From Spirosoma sordidisoli (lineage in GTDB: Bacteria; Bacteroidota; Bacteroidia; Cytophagales; Spirosomataceae), in assembly GCF_004138325.1 (NCBI RefSeq), contig NZ_SBLB01000007.1:277947-341946 (forward strand): a stretch of 64,000 nucleotides of DNA. The letters run 5' to 3'. Position 1 is the first letter of the stretch. Each line of letters begins with the position of its first letter. Below the pieces are notes generated by a model. The model did no database searches, was not told the DNA's origin, and saw only the letters and a list, made by a program, of their open reading frames with translations. Shown piece after piece: positions 1 to 9,318 of this stretch. Both the position numbers and the translations under genes were made by a program.

Positions 1-102
1 CATTTAACGGAAAAAGGACAGCTTTCGATTTACTTCTATAGCGAAAGAAGGCATATCGGCACCGCACATAATGTGTGCCAGTGGTTTAGCTATCTTTACT
101 TC

Positions 103-603
103 ATGAAACGAATCTGGATGGTATTGGGGGTCCTGCTGGGAAGCGCATTGCTTTGTTCGGCTCAGACAACGAGCCGCGCTTACAAGACTATGCTGGAAGC
201 CATGTACAAGAAAACGGTACCGCTGGTCAGCGTTGAGGAGCTGAAAAAAATGAACAACGTAATACTGCTCGACACCCGGGCCAGAGCGGAGTACGACGTG
301 AGTCATCTGCCCCACGCGCGCTGGGTAGGATACGATGATTTCGAGCTGAAGCGGGTGCAGGGAATTCCCAAAAATGCGAACGTGGTACTGTATTGCTCGG
401 TGGGGTACCGGAGCGAGCGGGTCGGAGAGAAGTTGCTGGCGGCTGGCTACCAGCACGTACATAACCTGTACGGAAGCCTTTTTGAATGGGTGAACCAGGG
501 TAACCCGGTTGTCGATAATCAGGGGAAGCCAACCCGGCGGGTGCATGCCTATTCGCGCCCCTGGGGTATCTGGCTGACTACGGGAGAAAAAGTATACGAC
601 TAG
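103..603 (+). CDS. Secreted rhodanese-like domain protein
   Basis: A 166-residue protein with an N-terminal signal peptide (MKRIWMVLGVLLGSALLCSA) followed by a single rhodanese domain. Cys98 lies in the loop CSVGYRS, the position of the persulfide-carrying cysteine of active rhodaneses; the preceding LLDTRARAEYDVSHLPHAR is the usual rhodanese strand-helix signature. It should therefore handle sulfane sulfur or act as a thiol sensor in the periplasm; the substrate is not known. The ATG at 103 is preferred to the GTG at 73 because it starts the signal peptide directly. It is followed at once by a gene on the other strand, so it is probably monocistronic. Confidence 0.85.
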   Translation: MKRIWMVLGVLLGSALLCSAQTTSRAYKTMLEAMYKKTVPLVSVEELKKMNNVILLDTRARAEYDVSHLPHARWVGYDDFELKRVQGIPKNANVVLYCSVGYRSERVGEKLLAAGYQHVHNLYGSLFEWVNQGNPVVDNQGKPTRRVHAYSRPWGIWLTTGEKVYD

Positions 604-604
604 A

Positions 605-850
605 TCAGTACGTACGCGTTGGCCGCAGCCGGCTCAGGGTAACCAGTACCCGCCGACTCAGTTCAGCCTGCTCCACCGCCGACTGCCAGCAGGAATACGT
701 TGCCGGTCTGGTTCTGGGCTTGGCAGCTGAGGCCGAGGTCTTGGCCCGCATCAGTTTACGGGCGGCAAACATGTTATGTGGATGCCCCATGCTCAGCGCT
801 TCTCCACACAGGCCTATCAGTATGATTCCGACTAACAACAGGGTTTTCAT
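605..850 (-). CDS. Small secreted hypothetical protein
   Basis: An 81-residue protein of unknown function with a clear signal peptide (MKTLLLVGIILIGLCGEALS) and a basic, serine/alanine-rich mature part. A reading frame extends up to 904, but a TATCTTTG promoter element at 873-880 lies inside that extension, so the ATG at 850 is the likely start. It ends one base from the convergent rhodanese gene. I do not recognise a family. Confidence 0.6.
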   Translation of the reverse strand: MKTLLLVGIILIGLCGEALSMGHPHNMFAARKLMRAKTSASAAKPRTRPATYSCWQSAVEQAELSRRVLVTLSRLRPTRTY

Positions 851-872
851 GGCCGTTTCTCTAAGGACACTA

Positions 873-904
873 CAAAGATATAGGTTTAGATTGGTATCTT
901 GCAA
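873..904 (-). promoter_or_regulatory. Bacteroidota-type promoter of the small secreted protein
   Basis: On the minus strand TATCTTTG (873-880) matches the -7 consensus TAnnTTTG and TTG (902-904) the -33 element, 21 bases apart. It lies 22 bases ahead of the ATG at 850, which decides that start. Confidence 0.6.
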
Positions 905-945
905 TACATAGTACTAAATTTTTTCTCAAAAAGCGGTAATTTGGG

Positions 946-987
946 GGTAGCTGCCCAACGGGTTTATTAAACGGTTGGGCAGCTACC
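946..987 (-). terminator. Hairpin downstream of the T9SS-sorted protein
   Basis: Perfect 14-base inverted repeat (946-959 with 974-987, arm GGTAGCTGCCCAAC) with a 14-base loop, just after the stop codon at 994. No T run follows directly, so it may act as a 3' stabiliser or a weak terminator. Confidence 0.5.
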
Positions 988-993
988 GACCTG

Positions 994-1809
994 TTAGTCA
1001 ACAACGATGCGTTTTACCGCGCCGTCTTCGTTCTGCGTTACCGTAATGAAGTAGGTGCCCTGGGGCTTTTTGCCCAGATCGATTTGTCCGACAAACTCGC
1101 CGGAGAAATCATTGAGTTCGCGACGCGCCACTTCTTTTCCTTTCGGATTTGTCACAATAATGGTTACGTTGCCTTTAGCCGGCGCCGTGAACCGTACATT
1201 GAGCTGATTCCGATCCGGATTGTTCGGATACGCGTCGAGACCGCGGATGGTGGAGGTTTTAGTGTTCAGGTTACGGGCCCAGTCTTCGAAAGGGCGGGCA
1301 AACTGCCGGTCGAAGTCGCGGGGAAACTGAAACCGGAACCGGTCCATACGATCGGCCAGCGAGTCGGCCCCCCGCCGAAGCTCAAACTCCCACTCCCGAT
1401 TGCGGGGGCTGATGCCGGTGCGGGGTAGCCGGTCGCGCATGACCCAGGCGTCGCCGGGTTTGCCATCCGTACGATACCGCTCGCGGGTTACGATCCGGTC
1501 GCCCTCGCCGTCTTCAACGATGATGGTCATCTGGCGTTTGCCGCCGTCTTTCCGGGTTGCTTTGAGGGAGTCAACCAGTTTCATCACCAGTTTGTCGCGT
1601 TCGGGATCGGTCATGCCATCGATGCGGTAGGTGCGTTCGATCTCGCGTACTTCGTTGCCGTTGCGTTCAATGATGCGGACGTTTACGTCCCGGTCGACGG
1701 CTTTCTTATCCGATGATTCATTCTTTTGGGCGACGGCCACGCTACCCAGCGTACCCATCAGCAGTAGGACCGATGCGAACCGGTATCCGGCAAAAACTGT
1801 TTTTTTCAT
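994..1809 (-). CDS. Secreted protein with type IX C-terminal sorting domain
   Basis: A 271-residue exported protein. Residues 1-27 form a signal peptide, the middle is highly charged (rich in R, D, E) without a recognised domain, and the last 70 residues form a beta-sandwich of the Por/T9SS type A sorting family: strands ending in VTIIVTNPKGKEVARREL and a GTYFITVTQNEDGAVKRIVVD-like tail, typical of proteins sent through the type IX secretion system and anchored or released at the cell surface. The role of the body is unknown. Being upstream of and divergent from the sensor kinase at 1985, it could be co-regulated, but nothing in the sequence proves it. Confidence 0.7.
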   Translation of the reverse strand: MKKTVFAGYRFASVLLLMGTLGSVAVAQKNESSDKKAVDRDVNVRIIERNGNEVREIERTYRIDGMTDPERDKLVMKLVDSLKATRKDGGKRQMTIIVEDGEGDRIVTRERYRTDGKPGDAWVMRDRLPRTGISPRNREWEFELRRGADSLADRMDRFRFQFPRDFDRQFARPFEDWARNLNTKTSTIRGLDAYPNNPDRNQLNVRFTAPAKGNVTIIVTNPKGKEVARRELNDFSGEFVGQIDLGKKPQGTYFITVTQNEDGAVKRIVVD

Positions 1810-1984
1810 AGCAGTTTACAAGAATCAGACAAAGAAACGGTTAGGAACCTGACTGATAACCAGTCGGCTTGTTAAAGTTTGTTAAGGCGCCAGTTGGCGG
1901 CCCTTCGCTTCGTACTTTTACCAGGGCCACGTCTTTTTCTATAGATGAAGAAAGGCAGGTCAAGGTTGCATGAGCTAGTGAAAA

Positions 1985-3916
1985 ATGTCCAAACAACGCA
2001 TACAATGGATTGTTGCCCTGATGGCGGTGGGGTTGCTGGGTCTGGTTGGTTTGCAACTCTACTGGATCGGTAGTGCCCTTCGGCTGCAGCGGGAACAGTT
2101 TGCCTATAAAGTGACCGATGCGCTTCAGGAGGTGGTTCGAACCCTGGAACGGCAGGAGATTGTATACCATTACAAACAGCGCGTTCAGGCCCAGCAGCAG
2201 CAGGACCGCCTGATGGCCATTGCGCGCAAAGAAAAGAAAACGCCCGCCCCGGAAATCAGCCGGCCGCGGCCGCGCGCGGGGGCATCTGACCAGCTGGCCC
2301 AGCGGGGTCGCCCTGCCGAAGCACCCACTGCCGACCGGCCGGTTGTCGGGTTAAGTATGACCCCCGCCGGAGCCATGGTGGTTCAGTCTGACGTGCTCCA
2401 CCCAACGGTACACCCGCTATCGGCCGAGCAGATGATGGTCGTTGAGGAGTTTTTTCGTCAGCAGGAGGTGCTGATGGCCGTTGGCGATTGGCAGACCCAG
2501 CTCCAGCAGCAGCAGCAGTTCGATCATTGGGTGGAGCGGGTGCTGGCCGATGAGCTGACCCAGATCAACAACTCCGTGCAGGCCACCCAGCGCGCCGACT
2601 CGCTGAAACGACTGGCGCGGCTACGCGCCAAACGGGCTCGTCAGGCCATACCCGAAGCCACGCGGGCTGGCCTGGCCGCTCGTCAGAAAGAAACCACCGC
2701 CGACAGCACGTCGAACCGCCGGCCCGTCAGCGCCAGTGCCGTAGCGTCGAACCGGACCGAAGCGCAGTCGCACATGATTAAAGACGTTCTGAAAGGGCTT
2801 CTGCTGTCAGACCGGCCCATCGAGGAGCGGGTGAACCGGCTGGCGCTCGATACCTTGCTGCGGCAGGCCCTGACCGAACGGGGTATCTCCATTCCGTTTG
2901 CCTACGGGGTGCGCACCCGGCAGCAGCCTGCTTTCCTGTTTACCTCGCTCAATACCGATGCGCACCAGTTCGAGAGTAACGGCTACAAGGCTGCGCTTTT
3001 TCCGAATAACCTGATCGAAACGGGTAACTACGTTTATGTACACTTTCCGACCCAGCAGCAGTTTATTCTGAGTCGGCTGGGGTTCACGTTTGCGGCTTCG
3101 GCCATCCTGATTCTGGTCATTCTGGCTTGCTTCTACATTGCTATCAGCACCATTGTGCGGCAGAAAAAACTGGCCGACATCAAAAATGACTTTATCAACA
3201 ACATGACCCATGAGTTCAAAACGCCGATCTCGACCATATCGCTGGCCGTAGAGATGGCGCAGGAGGTAACCGCTCCGGGGCTTCAGTCGCGTACTGATAC
3301 CGACGTTAGAACCCAGGAGCGCGAACGGCTCACCCGCTACATGGGCATTATCCGCGACGAAACCCGCCGGCTGGGGTCGCACGTGGAAAAGGTATTACAG
3401 ATGGCCCTGCTCGACCGGGGTGAGATTCAGCTCAAACTCTCGTCGGTCAACGTACATACCGTCATCGAAAATGTGTTCAACAACATTGGGCTGCAGATCG
3501 AGCAGCGCGGGGGCGAGATCGAGATCGACTTCGAGGCCGACCGGGAAATTGTCGAAGCCGACGAAATTCACCTGACCAATATTCTGACCAATCTGGTCGA
3601 TAACGCCATCAAGTACTCGCCCGAAGCGCCCCACATTACCATCAGGACGCGCAGTTTGCCCGATGCGCTGAGCATCGTTGTGGCCGATCAGGGCATTGGT
3701 ATGACCAAAGAGCAGCTCAGTCGCATCTTCGAGAAGTTTTACCGGGTACCAACCGGCAACCGGCACGACGTTAAAGGATTCGGGCTGGGGCTGAGTTACG
3801 TTAAAAAGATGATCGACCAGCACAACGGTCAGATTCTGGTGGAGAGCCAGCCCGGTAAAGGCTCATCCTTTGAACTTATTATTCCGTATAAACTGAGCGA
3901 ACGAACGAAAGAGTAA
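1985..3916 (+). CDS. Two-transmembrane sensor histidine kinase
   Basis: A 643-residue inner-membrane kinase. A first membrane helix (about residues 7-28), a long periplasmic region (about 30-360) rich in Gln/Arg/Ala with low-complexity QQQQ stretches, a second helix (about 365-388), then HisKA with the phosphoacceptor His409 in NNMTHEFKTPIS, and a HATPase domain with N (NLVDNAIKYS), G1 (DQGIGM) and G2 (GFGLGLSYVKK) boxes. The periplasmic part should sense an envelope signal, but its ligand cannot be read from sequence. The response regulator begins 50 bases downstream and is its evident partner. Confidence 0.92.
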   Translation: MSKQRIQWIVALMAVGLLGLVGLQLYWIGSALRLQREQFAYKVTDALQEVVRTLERQEIVYHYKQRVQAQQQQDRLMAIARKEKKTPAPEISRPRPRAGASDQLAQRGRPAEAPTADRPVVGLSMTPAGAMVVQSDVLHPTVHPLSAEQMMVVEEFFRQQEVLMAVGDWQTQLQQQQQFDHWVERVLADELTQINNSVQATQRADSLKRLARLRAKRARQAIPEATRAGLAARQKETTADSTSNRRPVSASAVASNRTEAQSHMIKDVLKGLLLSDRPIEERVNRLALDTLLRQALTERGISIPFAYGVRTRQQPAFLFTSLNTDAHQFESNGYKAALFPNNLIETGNYVYVHFPTQQQFILSRLGFTFAASAILILVILACFYIAISTIVRQKKLADIKNDFINNMTHEFKTPISTISLAVEMAQEVTAPGLQSRTDTDVRTQERERLTRYMGIIRDETRRLGSHVEKVLQMALLDRGEIQLKLSSVNVHTVIENVFNNIGLQIEQRGGEIEIDFEADREIVEADEIHLTNILTNLVDNAIKYSPEAPHITIRTRSLPDALSIVVADQGIGMTKEQLSRIFEKFYRVPTGNRHDVKGFGLGLSYVKKMIDQHNGQILVESQPGKGSSFELIIPYKLSERTKE

Positions 3917-3965
3917 AGCCGGTTACCCGCCTGCCGCTCATCCCGCTTCTTTGCCCATCCCGCTT

Positions 3966-4646
3966 ATGCCTACCATTTTACTCGTTGAAGACGATCCAAA
4001 CCTGGGTCAGCTGGTGCAGGAATACCTGACCATGAAGGGGTATGACACCGACCGCGCCACTGACGGAAACCAGGGCCTGCAGCAGTTCATGGCCAAACCC
4101 TATGATCTGTGCATTTTCGATGTGATGATGCCCCGAAAAGATGGATTTACCCTGGCCAAGGAGGTGCGTATGTCGGAGCGTGACGTACCCATCATCTTTC
4201 TGACGGCCAAATCGATGCAGGAGGATACCATTCAGGGGTTCAAGGTCGGCGCCGATGATTACGTAACCAAGCCCTTCAGCATGGAAGAGCTGCTGCTGCG
4301 GATTCAGGCCATACTGCGCCGGTATCAGCGGTCGGCCGATGTGGCGGAGCCAACGGTTTACCAGATCGGCTCGTTCTCGTTCGATTATCCACATCAGCTC
4401 CTGATCCAGAACGGCACGTCCCAAAAGCTGACCAGCAAAGAATCGGAGTTATTAAAACTGCTCGCTCAGAACCTCAATCAGCCCGTTAGCCGTAGCTTTG
4501 CGCTGAAGATGGTCTGGGGCGACGACTCGTATTTCAACGCCCGCAGCATGGATGTGTACGTGACCAAACTACGGAAGTATCTGAAAGAAGACGCTGCCGT
4601 TCAGCTGGTGAATGTACACGGAGAAGGATTTAAATTAATTGTTTAG
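3966..4646 (+). CDS. OmpR/PhoB-family response regulator
   Basis: A 226-residue two-domain regulator. The receiver domain (residues 1-118) has the acidic pair E8/D9/D10, phosphoacceptor Asp52 in CIFDVMMP, the conserved T in FLTAKS and K in VTKPF; the C-terminal winged helix (about 130-226) ends in the OmpR-type recognition region SMDVYVTKLRKYLKED. The ATG at 3966 is preferred to an upstream TTG at 3951, since it gives the standard MPTILLVEDD start. It forms an operon with the kinase at 1985-3916. Its target genes are not evident. Confidence 0.93.
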   Translation: MPTILLVEDDPNLGQLVQEYLTMKGYDTDRATDGNQGLQQFMAKPYDLCIFDVMMPRKDGFTLAKEVRMSERDVPIIFLTAKSMQEDTIQGFKVGADDYVTKPFSMEELLLRIQAILRRYQRSADVAEPTVYQIGSFSFDYPHQLLIQNGTSQKLTSKESELLKLLAQNLNQPVSRSFALKMVWGDDSYFNARSMDVYVTKLRKYLKEDAAVQLVNVHGEGFKLIV

Positions 4647-4714
4647 CGGTTCTCTGTATGCGGTTTCTGACACGTCAGACGGCGTAGACAGCCAGCAGCC
4701 GCCAACCAGAACCT

Positions 4715-5695
4715 ATGAACTTGATCAGACGTCCCCGTCGGAATCGGCAGTCGGCCGTTATCCGCGATATGGTGCAGGAAACGCACCTGTCAGTCAACGA
4801 TTTTATTTTCCCGCTCTTTGTGATGGAAGGGCAGAACATCCGCAGCGAAGTGGCGTCGATGCCCGGCATTTATCGGTACTCGCTGGACCTGCTGCTCGAT
4901 GAGATCGGGCAGTGCGTTGACCTGGGTGTCCGGGCTTTCGATCTGTTCCCGAACCTGCCCGAAGCTAAAAAAGACAAGTACGCCACCGAGAGCTGCAACC
5001 CCGACGGGCTGTATCTACAAACCATCCGGGCCGTAAAAGACCGCTTCCCCGATGTCGTTGTCATGACCGACGTGGCCATGGACCCCTACAGCAGCGACGG
5101 CCACGATGGCGTTGTTGAGAACGGTAAGATCCTGAACGACCCGACTCTGGAAGTACTGGGTAAGATGGCGGTGGCGCAGGCGCAGGCTGGCGCCGATATT
5201 GTGGGGCCGTCAGACATGATGGATGGCCGGGTCGGCTACGTTCGTCAGATGCTCGACGTACACGGGTTCCAGGATGTGGCGATCATGTCCTACAGCGCTA
5301 AGTACGCCAGTGCGTTCTACGGCCCGTTTCGCGACGCGCTCGATTCGGCCCCTAAGTTTGGCGACAAGAAGACGTACCAGATGAACCCCGCTAACAGCCG
5401 CGAAGCGCTCATTGAAGCCGAACTGGATTTTGCCGAAGGAGCAGACTACCTGATGGTCAAGCCTGCGTTACCGTATCTTGATATAATTAAACTACTGAGC
5501 GATAATTATGAACTGCCGATCGCTGCTTATAACGTTAGTGGCGAGTATGCTATGATCAAAGCCGCTGCACAAAACGGGTGGCTTGACGGTCAGCGCGCTA
5601 TGGCAGAAGCGTTGATGAGTATCAAGCGGGCCGGCGCTTCGGTTATTCTGACCTATTTTGCTAAAGAGATGGCTGAGCTGCTCAACGACCGATAG
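4715..5695 (+). CDS. hemB: Delta-aminolevulinic acid dehydratase (porphobilinogen synthase)
   Basis: Condenses two 5-aminolevulinate molecules to porphobilinogen in haem synthesis. The 326-residue length is standard. The two active-site lysines are seen in MSYSAKYASAFYGPFRDA and YLMVKPALPYLD. The metal segment reads TDVAMDPYSSDGHDG: the three zinc-binding cysteines of the zinc-dependent class are replaced by Asp and Ser residues, which places it with the magnesium/potassium-dependent HemB type. It is followed by a separate promoter region for the next gene and stands alone rather than in a haem operon. Confidence 0.96.
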   Translation: MNLIRRPRRNRQSAVIRDMVQETHLSVNDFIFPLFVMEGQNIRSEVASMPGIYRYSLDLLLDEIGQCVDLGVRAFDLFPNLPEAKKDKYATESCNPDGLYLQTIRAVKDRFPDVVVMTDVAMDPYSSDGHDGVVENGKILNDPTLEVLGKMAVAQAQAGADIVGPSDMMDGRVGYVRQMLDVHGFQDVAIMSYSAKYASAFYGPFRDALDSAPKFGDKKTYQMNPANSREALIEAELDFAEGADYLMVKPALPYLDIIKLLSDNYELPIAAYNVSGEYAMIKAAAQNGWLDGQRAMAEALMSIKRAGASVILTYFAKEMAELLNDR

Positions 5696-5753
5696 CGAAA
5701 TAATACAAATTTTAATCGAAGTATAATGTTTATACGTTTGTAGAGTAGGTAGT

Positions 5754-5782
5754 TTTGTAGAGTTGTTGTGATCCTAGCTTTG
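5754..5782 (+). promoter_or_regulatory. Promoter of the GDSL lipoprotein gene
   Basis: TTTG (5754-5757) and TAGCTTTG (5775-5782) are separated by 17 bases and match the Bacteroidota -33/-7 form. They lie 22 bases before the ATG at 5805. A second TACGTTTG at 5733-5740 could be another start. Confidence 0.5.
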
Positions 5783-5804
5783 CAACCTCTCGGCAAAACT
5801 ACTT

Positions 5805-6530
5805 ATGGTAAAAGTATACGCATTGGTATCAGTACTGTTTCTGTTGCTGGGCTGTGCTCAGTCGGATGAAGTAATTCCTGACAAAACGCCATTCACACCA
5901 GTTAAAGAAACAGAACAGTCTCCGCTGATCGTTATCCTGGGTTCATCGACCGCATCGGGCGTGGGGGCTTCTGACTATAAGCATGCCTGGGCGGGTTTAT
6001 TCAGTGCTTACCTGAACAAAGGCAAAGTAATCAACCTTGCCAGAGGAGGCTATACAACCTATCACATCCTGCCCGATACCGACGCCCGCCCAACCAACCG
6101 GCCGCCCTCCGATACCGCGCGCAGCATCACCGCGGCTCTGAGAAGGCACCCCAGCGTACTGATCATCAGCATGACTACCAACGACGTTGCCAACGGGTAC
6201 AGCGTGGATGAGATCATGAATAACCTGAGCGCCATTCGGTCGCAGGCCCTGGCCAATGGAGTAAAACGGGTTCTTATTACAACCAGCATGCCCCGCAGGC
6301 TAAACGCATGGGCTACGGCCCGATGGATTCAGCAGCGTGACCGAACGCTGGCTATCTATCCGTCAGAAGCCGTTAACTTCTTCGACCCGCTTGCCGACCC
6401 ATCGGATGTCTTCAAAGATGAGCTGACCGTTGATGGTATTCACCCCAACGATAATGGGCATAAGGTGCTGTTCGACGAGATGGTGAAGGTGTTCGATCCT
6501 ACGCCGGTTTACCAGCCCGTAGACCAATAA
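5805..6530 (+). CDS. SGNH/GDSL-family hydrolase lipoprotein
   Basis: A 241-residue lipoprotein esterase. The lipobox LLLGC puts the lipidated cysteine at residue 17. SGNH blocks are present in order: block I ILGSSTASG (nucleophile Ser), block II with NLARGG, block III TTNDV, and block V DGIHPND with the catalytic Asp-His pair. Such enzymes deacylate or hydrolyse esters of carbohydrates or lipids. The last 32 bases overlap the convergent acyltransferase gene; an acyl-adding and an ester-cleaving enzyme side by side is suggestive but not proof of a joint role. Confidence 0.85.
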   Translation: MVKVYALVSVLFLLLGCAQSDEVIPDKTPFTPVKETEQSPLIVILGSSTASGVGASDYKHAWAGLFSAYLNKGKVINLARGGYTTYHILPDTDARPTNRPPSDTARSITAALRRHPSVLIISMTTNDVANGYSVDEIMNNLSAIRSQALANGVKRVLITTSMPRRLNAWATARWIQQRDRTLAIYPSEAVNFFDPLADPSDVFKDELTVDGIHPNDNGHKVLFDEMVKVFDPTPVYQPVDQ

Positions 6531-7662
6531 GCCACCGCCACCGGCTGGTTGCAATCGCTTTCACGAATAGCAGTGTAAGCGTGTAGATCAATAATCCACG
6601 CAATAGCGAAAGGATTACGAGCGTAAGGCCTGAATAGTCGGCTTGGTACGTGAACGCCCTCATCTGGGGAATAAGGTCTATTGCTCTCCCCAGCACGATC
6701 ACAAAAAACATGTGATACAGGTAGATACCGAAGGATTCGGTACGCGGGTGCAGAAAGGGAAGTTTATGGAGGTAATTAACCCGGGTCAGCAGGAAAAATA
6801 AAGCGATAGCAAACAGCTGATTACTTAGGCGAAGGGAGTTGACCGGGTCGCCCGACTGGGCATTGAAAAGAATATAAATTTCGAGTAGAGCGAAACCGAA
6901 TAAAGCAATCGTCAGGCCTGCCAGCGCTTTGGTTGATATATAAGCTCTACTCTTCATCACGGCATCTGTACTGCCAATTATATAGCCGAGCCATAAATAG
7001 AACAAGAAGCCAAACAGCGCATAGTTATGTCTGGCTGCGAGCCATCCGGTATACACATTTACAGCATATAACAGATTAACGGCAACCAGTATCCAGCCGA
7101 ACCAGGCCCTGGCCAGATAAAGCCTGCATGCCAATAGAATAGCCAGCGAGAAAAAGTAGGTCGGGATGAACCAGTAGGGTGTATCGAGCAGAGATACTAT
7201 CAGTTTATCGACAGCATACGACGAAAAATCGGCCAGTGAGCCAAACTCGCCTTTCGCAATATTGAACCCCAGTGATTTTAAATAATACAGACCAAATGCA
7301 ATCAGGAAGGGGTACGCTATGGTCGTCAGACGGCGTCTGAAATAACTAATGGCAGACCCATCTTTCAATGTTTTTCCGATCAGGAACCCGGCTACAATAA
7401 AGAAATGCAGGGTGCCAAATCGCATACATTGCTCCAGGGTCAGGATGGCCGCTGCCTGGCCGTTTGTCATCAGGTTGGCCGTCGGAAACGCAAGTAACTG
7501 GTTTATGGGCGTAGAAGCGGGAGGAGCCGGGAACGTAAGACAATGCACCATCACTATAGAAAACATGGCAATCAGACGTACCCAGTTTATAAATGCATAG
7601 TCAGTTTTTAAAGGATTAGAGTCAATAGGATGTGTTTTAGTAGGTTGAGTCGTAGACAGCAT
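6499..7662 (-). CDS. Acyltransferase family 3 membrane protein
   Basis: A 387-residue integral membrane protein with about ten hydrophobic helices, matching the acyltransferase-3 (OafA/NodX-like) fold: N-terminal FINWVRLIAMFSIVMVHC carries the conserved Arg and His, and a second conserved segment is FFIVAGFLIGKTL followed by FRRRLTTIAYPFLI. These proteins transfer acetyl or other acyl groups to surface sugars. The ATG at 7662 is preferred; an in-frame ATG at 7722 would add 20 residues ahead of the hydrophilic N-terminus. It overlaps the 3' end of the convergent GDSL gene by 32 bases. Confidence 0.85.
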   Translation of the reverse strand: MLSTTQPTKTHPIDSNPLKTDYAFINWVRLIAMFSIVMVHCLTFPAPPASTPINQLLAFPTANLMTNGQAAAILTLEQCMRFGTLHFFIVAGFLIGKTLKDGSAISYFRRRLTTIAYPFLIAFGLYYLKSLGFNIAKGEFGSLADFSSYAVDKLIVSLLDTPYWFIPTYFFSLAILLACRLYLARAWFGWILVAVNLLYAVNVYTGWLAARHNYALFGFLFYLWLGYIIGSTDAVMKSRAYISTKALAGLTIALFGFALLEIYILFNAQSGDPVNSLRLSNQLFAIALFFLLTRVNYLHKLPFLHPRTESFGIYLYHMFFVIVLGRAIDLIPQMRAFTYQADYSGLTLVILSLLRGLLIYTLTLLFVKAIATSRWRWLIGLRAGKPA

Positions 7663-7808
7663 AATGAGACTGGAAAAATGAACTGTTACCTTACTTTTGC
7701 TATACAGTACAGCATGATTCATTCTATCATATCTATGGACAACGTATGAATTTTCTGGCTAGTATGGTGTGCTTTAAGAAATGATTAAACATACGTAATG
7801 TTACTCAA

Positions 7809-9146
7809 ATGGCAAGTATATTAATACTAAATGTACGTTTAGTAAATGAGTCTAACATCATTGATACTGACGTACTTATAGAAGATGGGCGGATTTCACA
7901 AATTTCGCCCCGCTTATCGGGGCGGGTGGCCGATCAGGTGATTGATGCGAAGGGGCAGTTTCTGCTACCTGGCGTCATTGATGACCAGGTTCATTTCCGC
8001 GAACCTGGTCTTACGCACAAGGCAACCATTGGGTCTGAAGCGCGGGCAGCTGTAGCCGGGGGAGTAACGTCGTTCATGGAAATGCCGAACACGGTTCCCA
8101 ACGCGCTGACGCAGGAGTTGCTGGCCGATAAGTACGCCATCGCAGCCCGGACATCGCTGGCCAACTATTCGTTCTTCATGGGCGTGTCGAACCACAACCT
8201 GGACGAAGTGTTGCGTACCGATCCGCGTACCGTTTGCGGCATAAAAGTGTTTATGGGCTCATCGACCGGCGATATGCTGGTCGACGATTCGCATATTCTG
8301 AATGAGCTCTTTCGGCAGAGCCCTATGCTGATTGCTACCCATTGCGAAGACGAAGCCACCGTGCGCGCCAACACGGAACGGTATCGGGCCGAATACGGCG
8401 ATCGGGCTACGGCCGAGCTGCACCCGCTCATCCGCGACGAAGAGGCCTGTCTAAGATCATCGTCGTTGGCCGTCGAGCTGGCCCAGCGTCACAATACCCG
8501 GCTCCACATTCTTCACATCTCTACCGCCGATGAACTCGCGCTATTCGACAATAGTGTTCCGCTGGTCGACAAGCGTATTACGTCCGAAGCCTGTGTGCAT
8601 CATCTGTGGTTCGACAGTCGCGATTACGAGCGGTTGGGTAATCAGATCAAGTGCAATCCGGCTATCAAGGCGCCCCACCACAGAGAAGCTATTCTGGCCG
8701 CCCTGCTCGACGATCGGATCGACATCATCGCCACCGACCACGCGCCCCATACCTGGGATGAGAAAAGCCAGTCGTACTGGCAGGCACCGTCGGGCTTACC
8801 GCTGGTGCAGCACCCGCTGCTGATGATGCTTGAGTTTGCGCGGCAGGGCAAAATGCCGATCGAGACGGTGGTCCGGAAAATGTGCCACGCGCCGGCCGAC
8901 TGTTTTCAGATTGCCGAACGGGGCTATGTGCGCGAAGGGTACTGGGCCGATCTGGTATTAGTCGATATGAATCAGCCGTTTACGGTATCGAAAGAGAACC
9001 TGCTCTATCAGTGTGGCTGGTCTCCGCTCGAAGGCGAGACCTTTGGTGCCTCGGTCACGCACACGATTGTATCGGGCGAGCTGGTATACCAGCATGGTCA
9101 GTTTGTGTCGGATCAGCCTGGCCAGCGCATGCTTTTTAACCGATAG
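7809..9146 (+). CDS. pyrC: Dihydroorotase
   Basis: Cyclises N-carbamoyl-aspartate to dihydroorotate in pyrimidine synthesis. The 445-residue length and motifs fit the class I amidohydrolase type: metal-binding DQVHFREPG, HCEDE, HILHIST and the catalytic Asp in TDHAPHTWDEK. The HxH motif appears as QVHF rather than VHVHL, which is common in Bacteroidota dihydroorotases (DxVHFREPG). Monocistronic; the tRNA-Leu gene follows. Confidence 0.93.
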   Translation: MASILILNVRLVNESNIIDTDVLIEDGRISQISPRLSGRVADQVIDAKGQFLLPGVIDDQVHFREPGLTHKATIGSEARAAVAGGVTSFMEMPNTVPNALTQELLADKYAIAARTSLANYSFFMGVSNHNLDEVLRTDPRTVCGIKVFMGSSTGDMLVDDSHILNELFRQSPMLIATHCEDEATVRANTERYRAEYGDRATAELHPLIRDEEACLRSSSLAVELAQRHNTRLHILHISTADELALFDNSVPLVDKRITSEACVHHLWFDSRDYERLGNQIKCNPAIKAPHHREAILAALLDDRIDIIATDHAPHTWDEKSQSYWQAPSGLPLVQHPLLMMLEFARQGKMPIETVVRKMCHAPADCFQIAERGYVREGYWADLVLVDMNQPFTVSKENLLYQCGWSPLEGETFGASVTHTIVSGELVYQHGQFVSDQPGQRMLFNR

Positions 9147-9170
9147 AGGAGAAATTTTTTCAAAAAACAC

Positions 9171-9202
9171 TTGCGTGATCCATTTCGGCGGCCGTATCTT
9201 TG
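9171..9202 (+). promoter_or_regulatory. Promoter of tRNA-Leu
   Basis: TTG (9171-9173) and TATCTTTG (9195-9202), 21 bases apart, 26 bases ahead of the mature tRNA 5' end. A good match to the Bacteroidota housekeeping sigma consensus. Confidence 0.7.
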
Positions 9203-9228
9203 CAGTCCCAACACGGGAAAGTGAATCT

Positions 9229-9312
9229 GCCGAAGTGGTGAAATTGGTAGACACGCACGTTTCAGGGGCGTGTGTCTTTACGGACATGCGAGTTCGAGTC
9301 TCGCCTTCGGCA
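9229..9312 (+). tRNA. tRNA-Leu (anticodon CAG)
   Basis: An 84-base class II tRNA with a long variable arm. Acceptor stem GCCGAAG (9229-9235) pairs with CTTCGGC (9305-9311), discriminator A at 9312; D-loop contains GGTAGAC; anticodon stem CACGT/GCGTG encloses TTCAGGG with anticodon CAG at 9263-9265; variable arm around GTCTTTACGGAC; T-arm GCGAG/CTCGC with GTTCGAGTC. The 3' CCA is not encoded (the genome continues CAT). Confidence 0.96.
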
Positions 9313-9318
9313 CATTGC

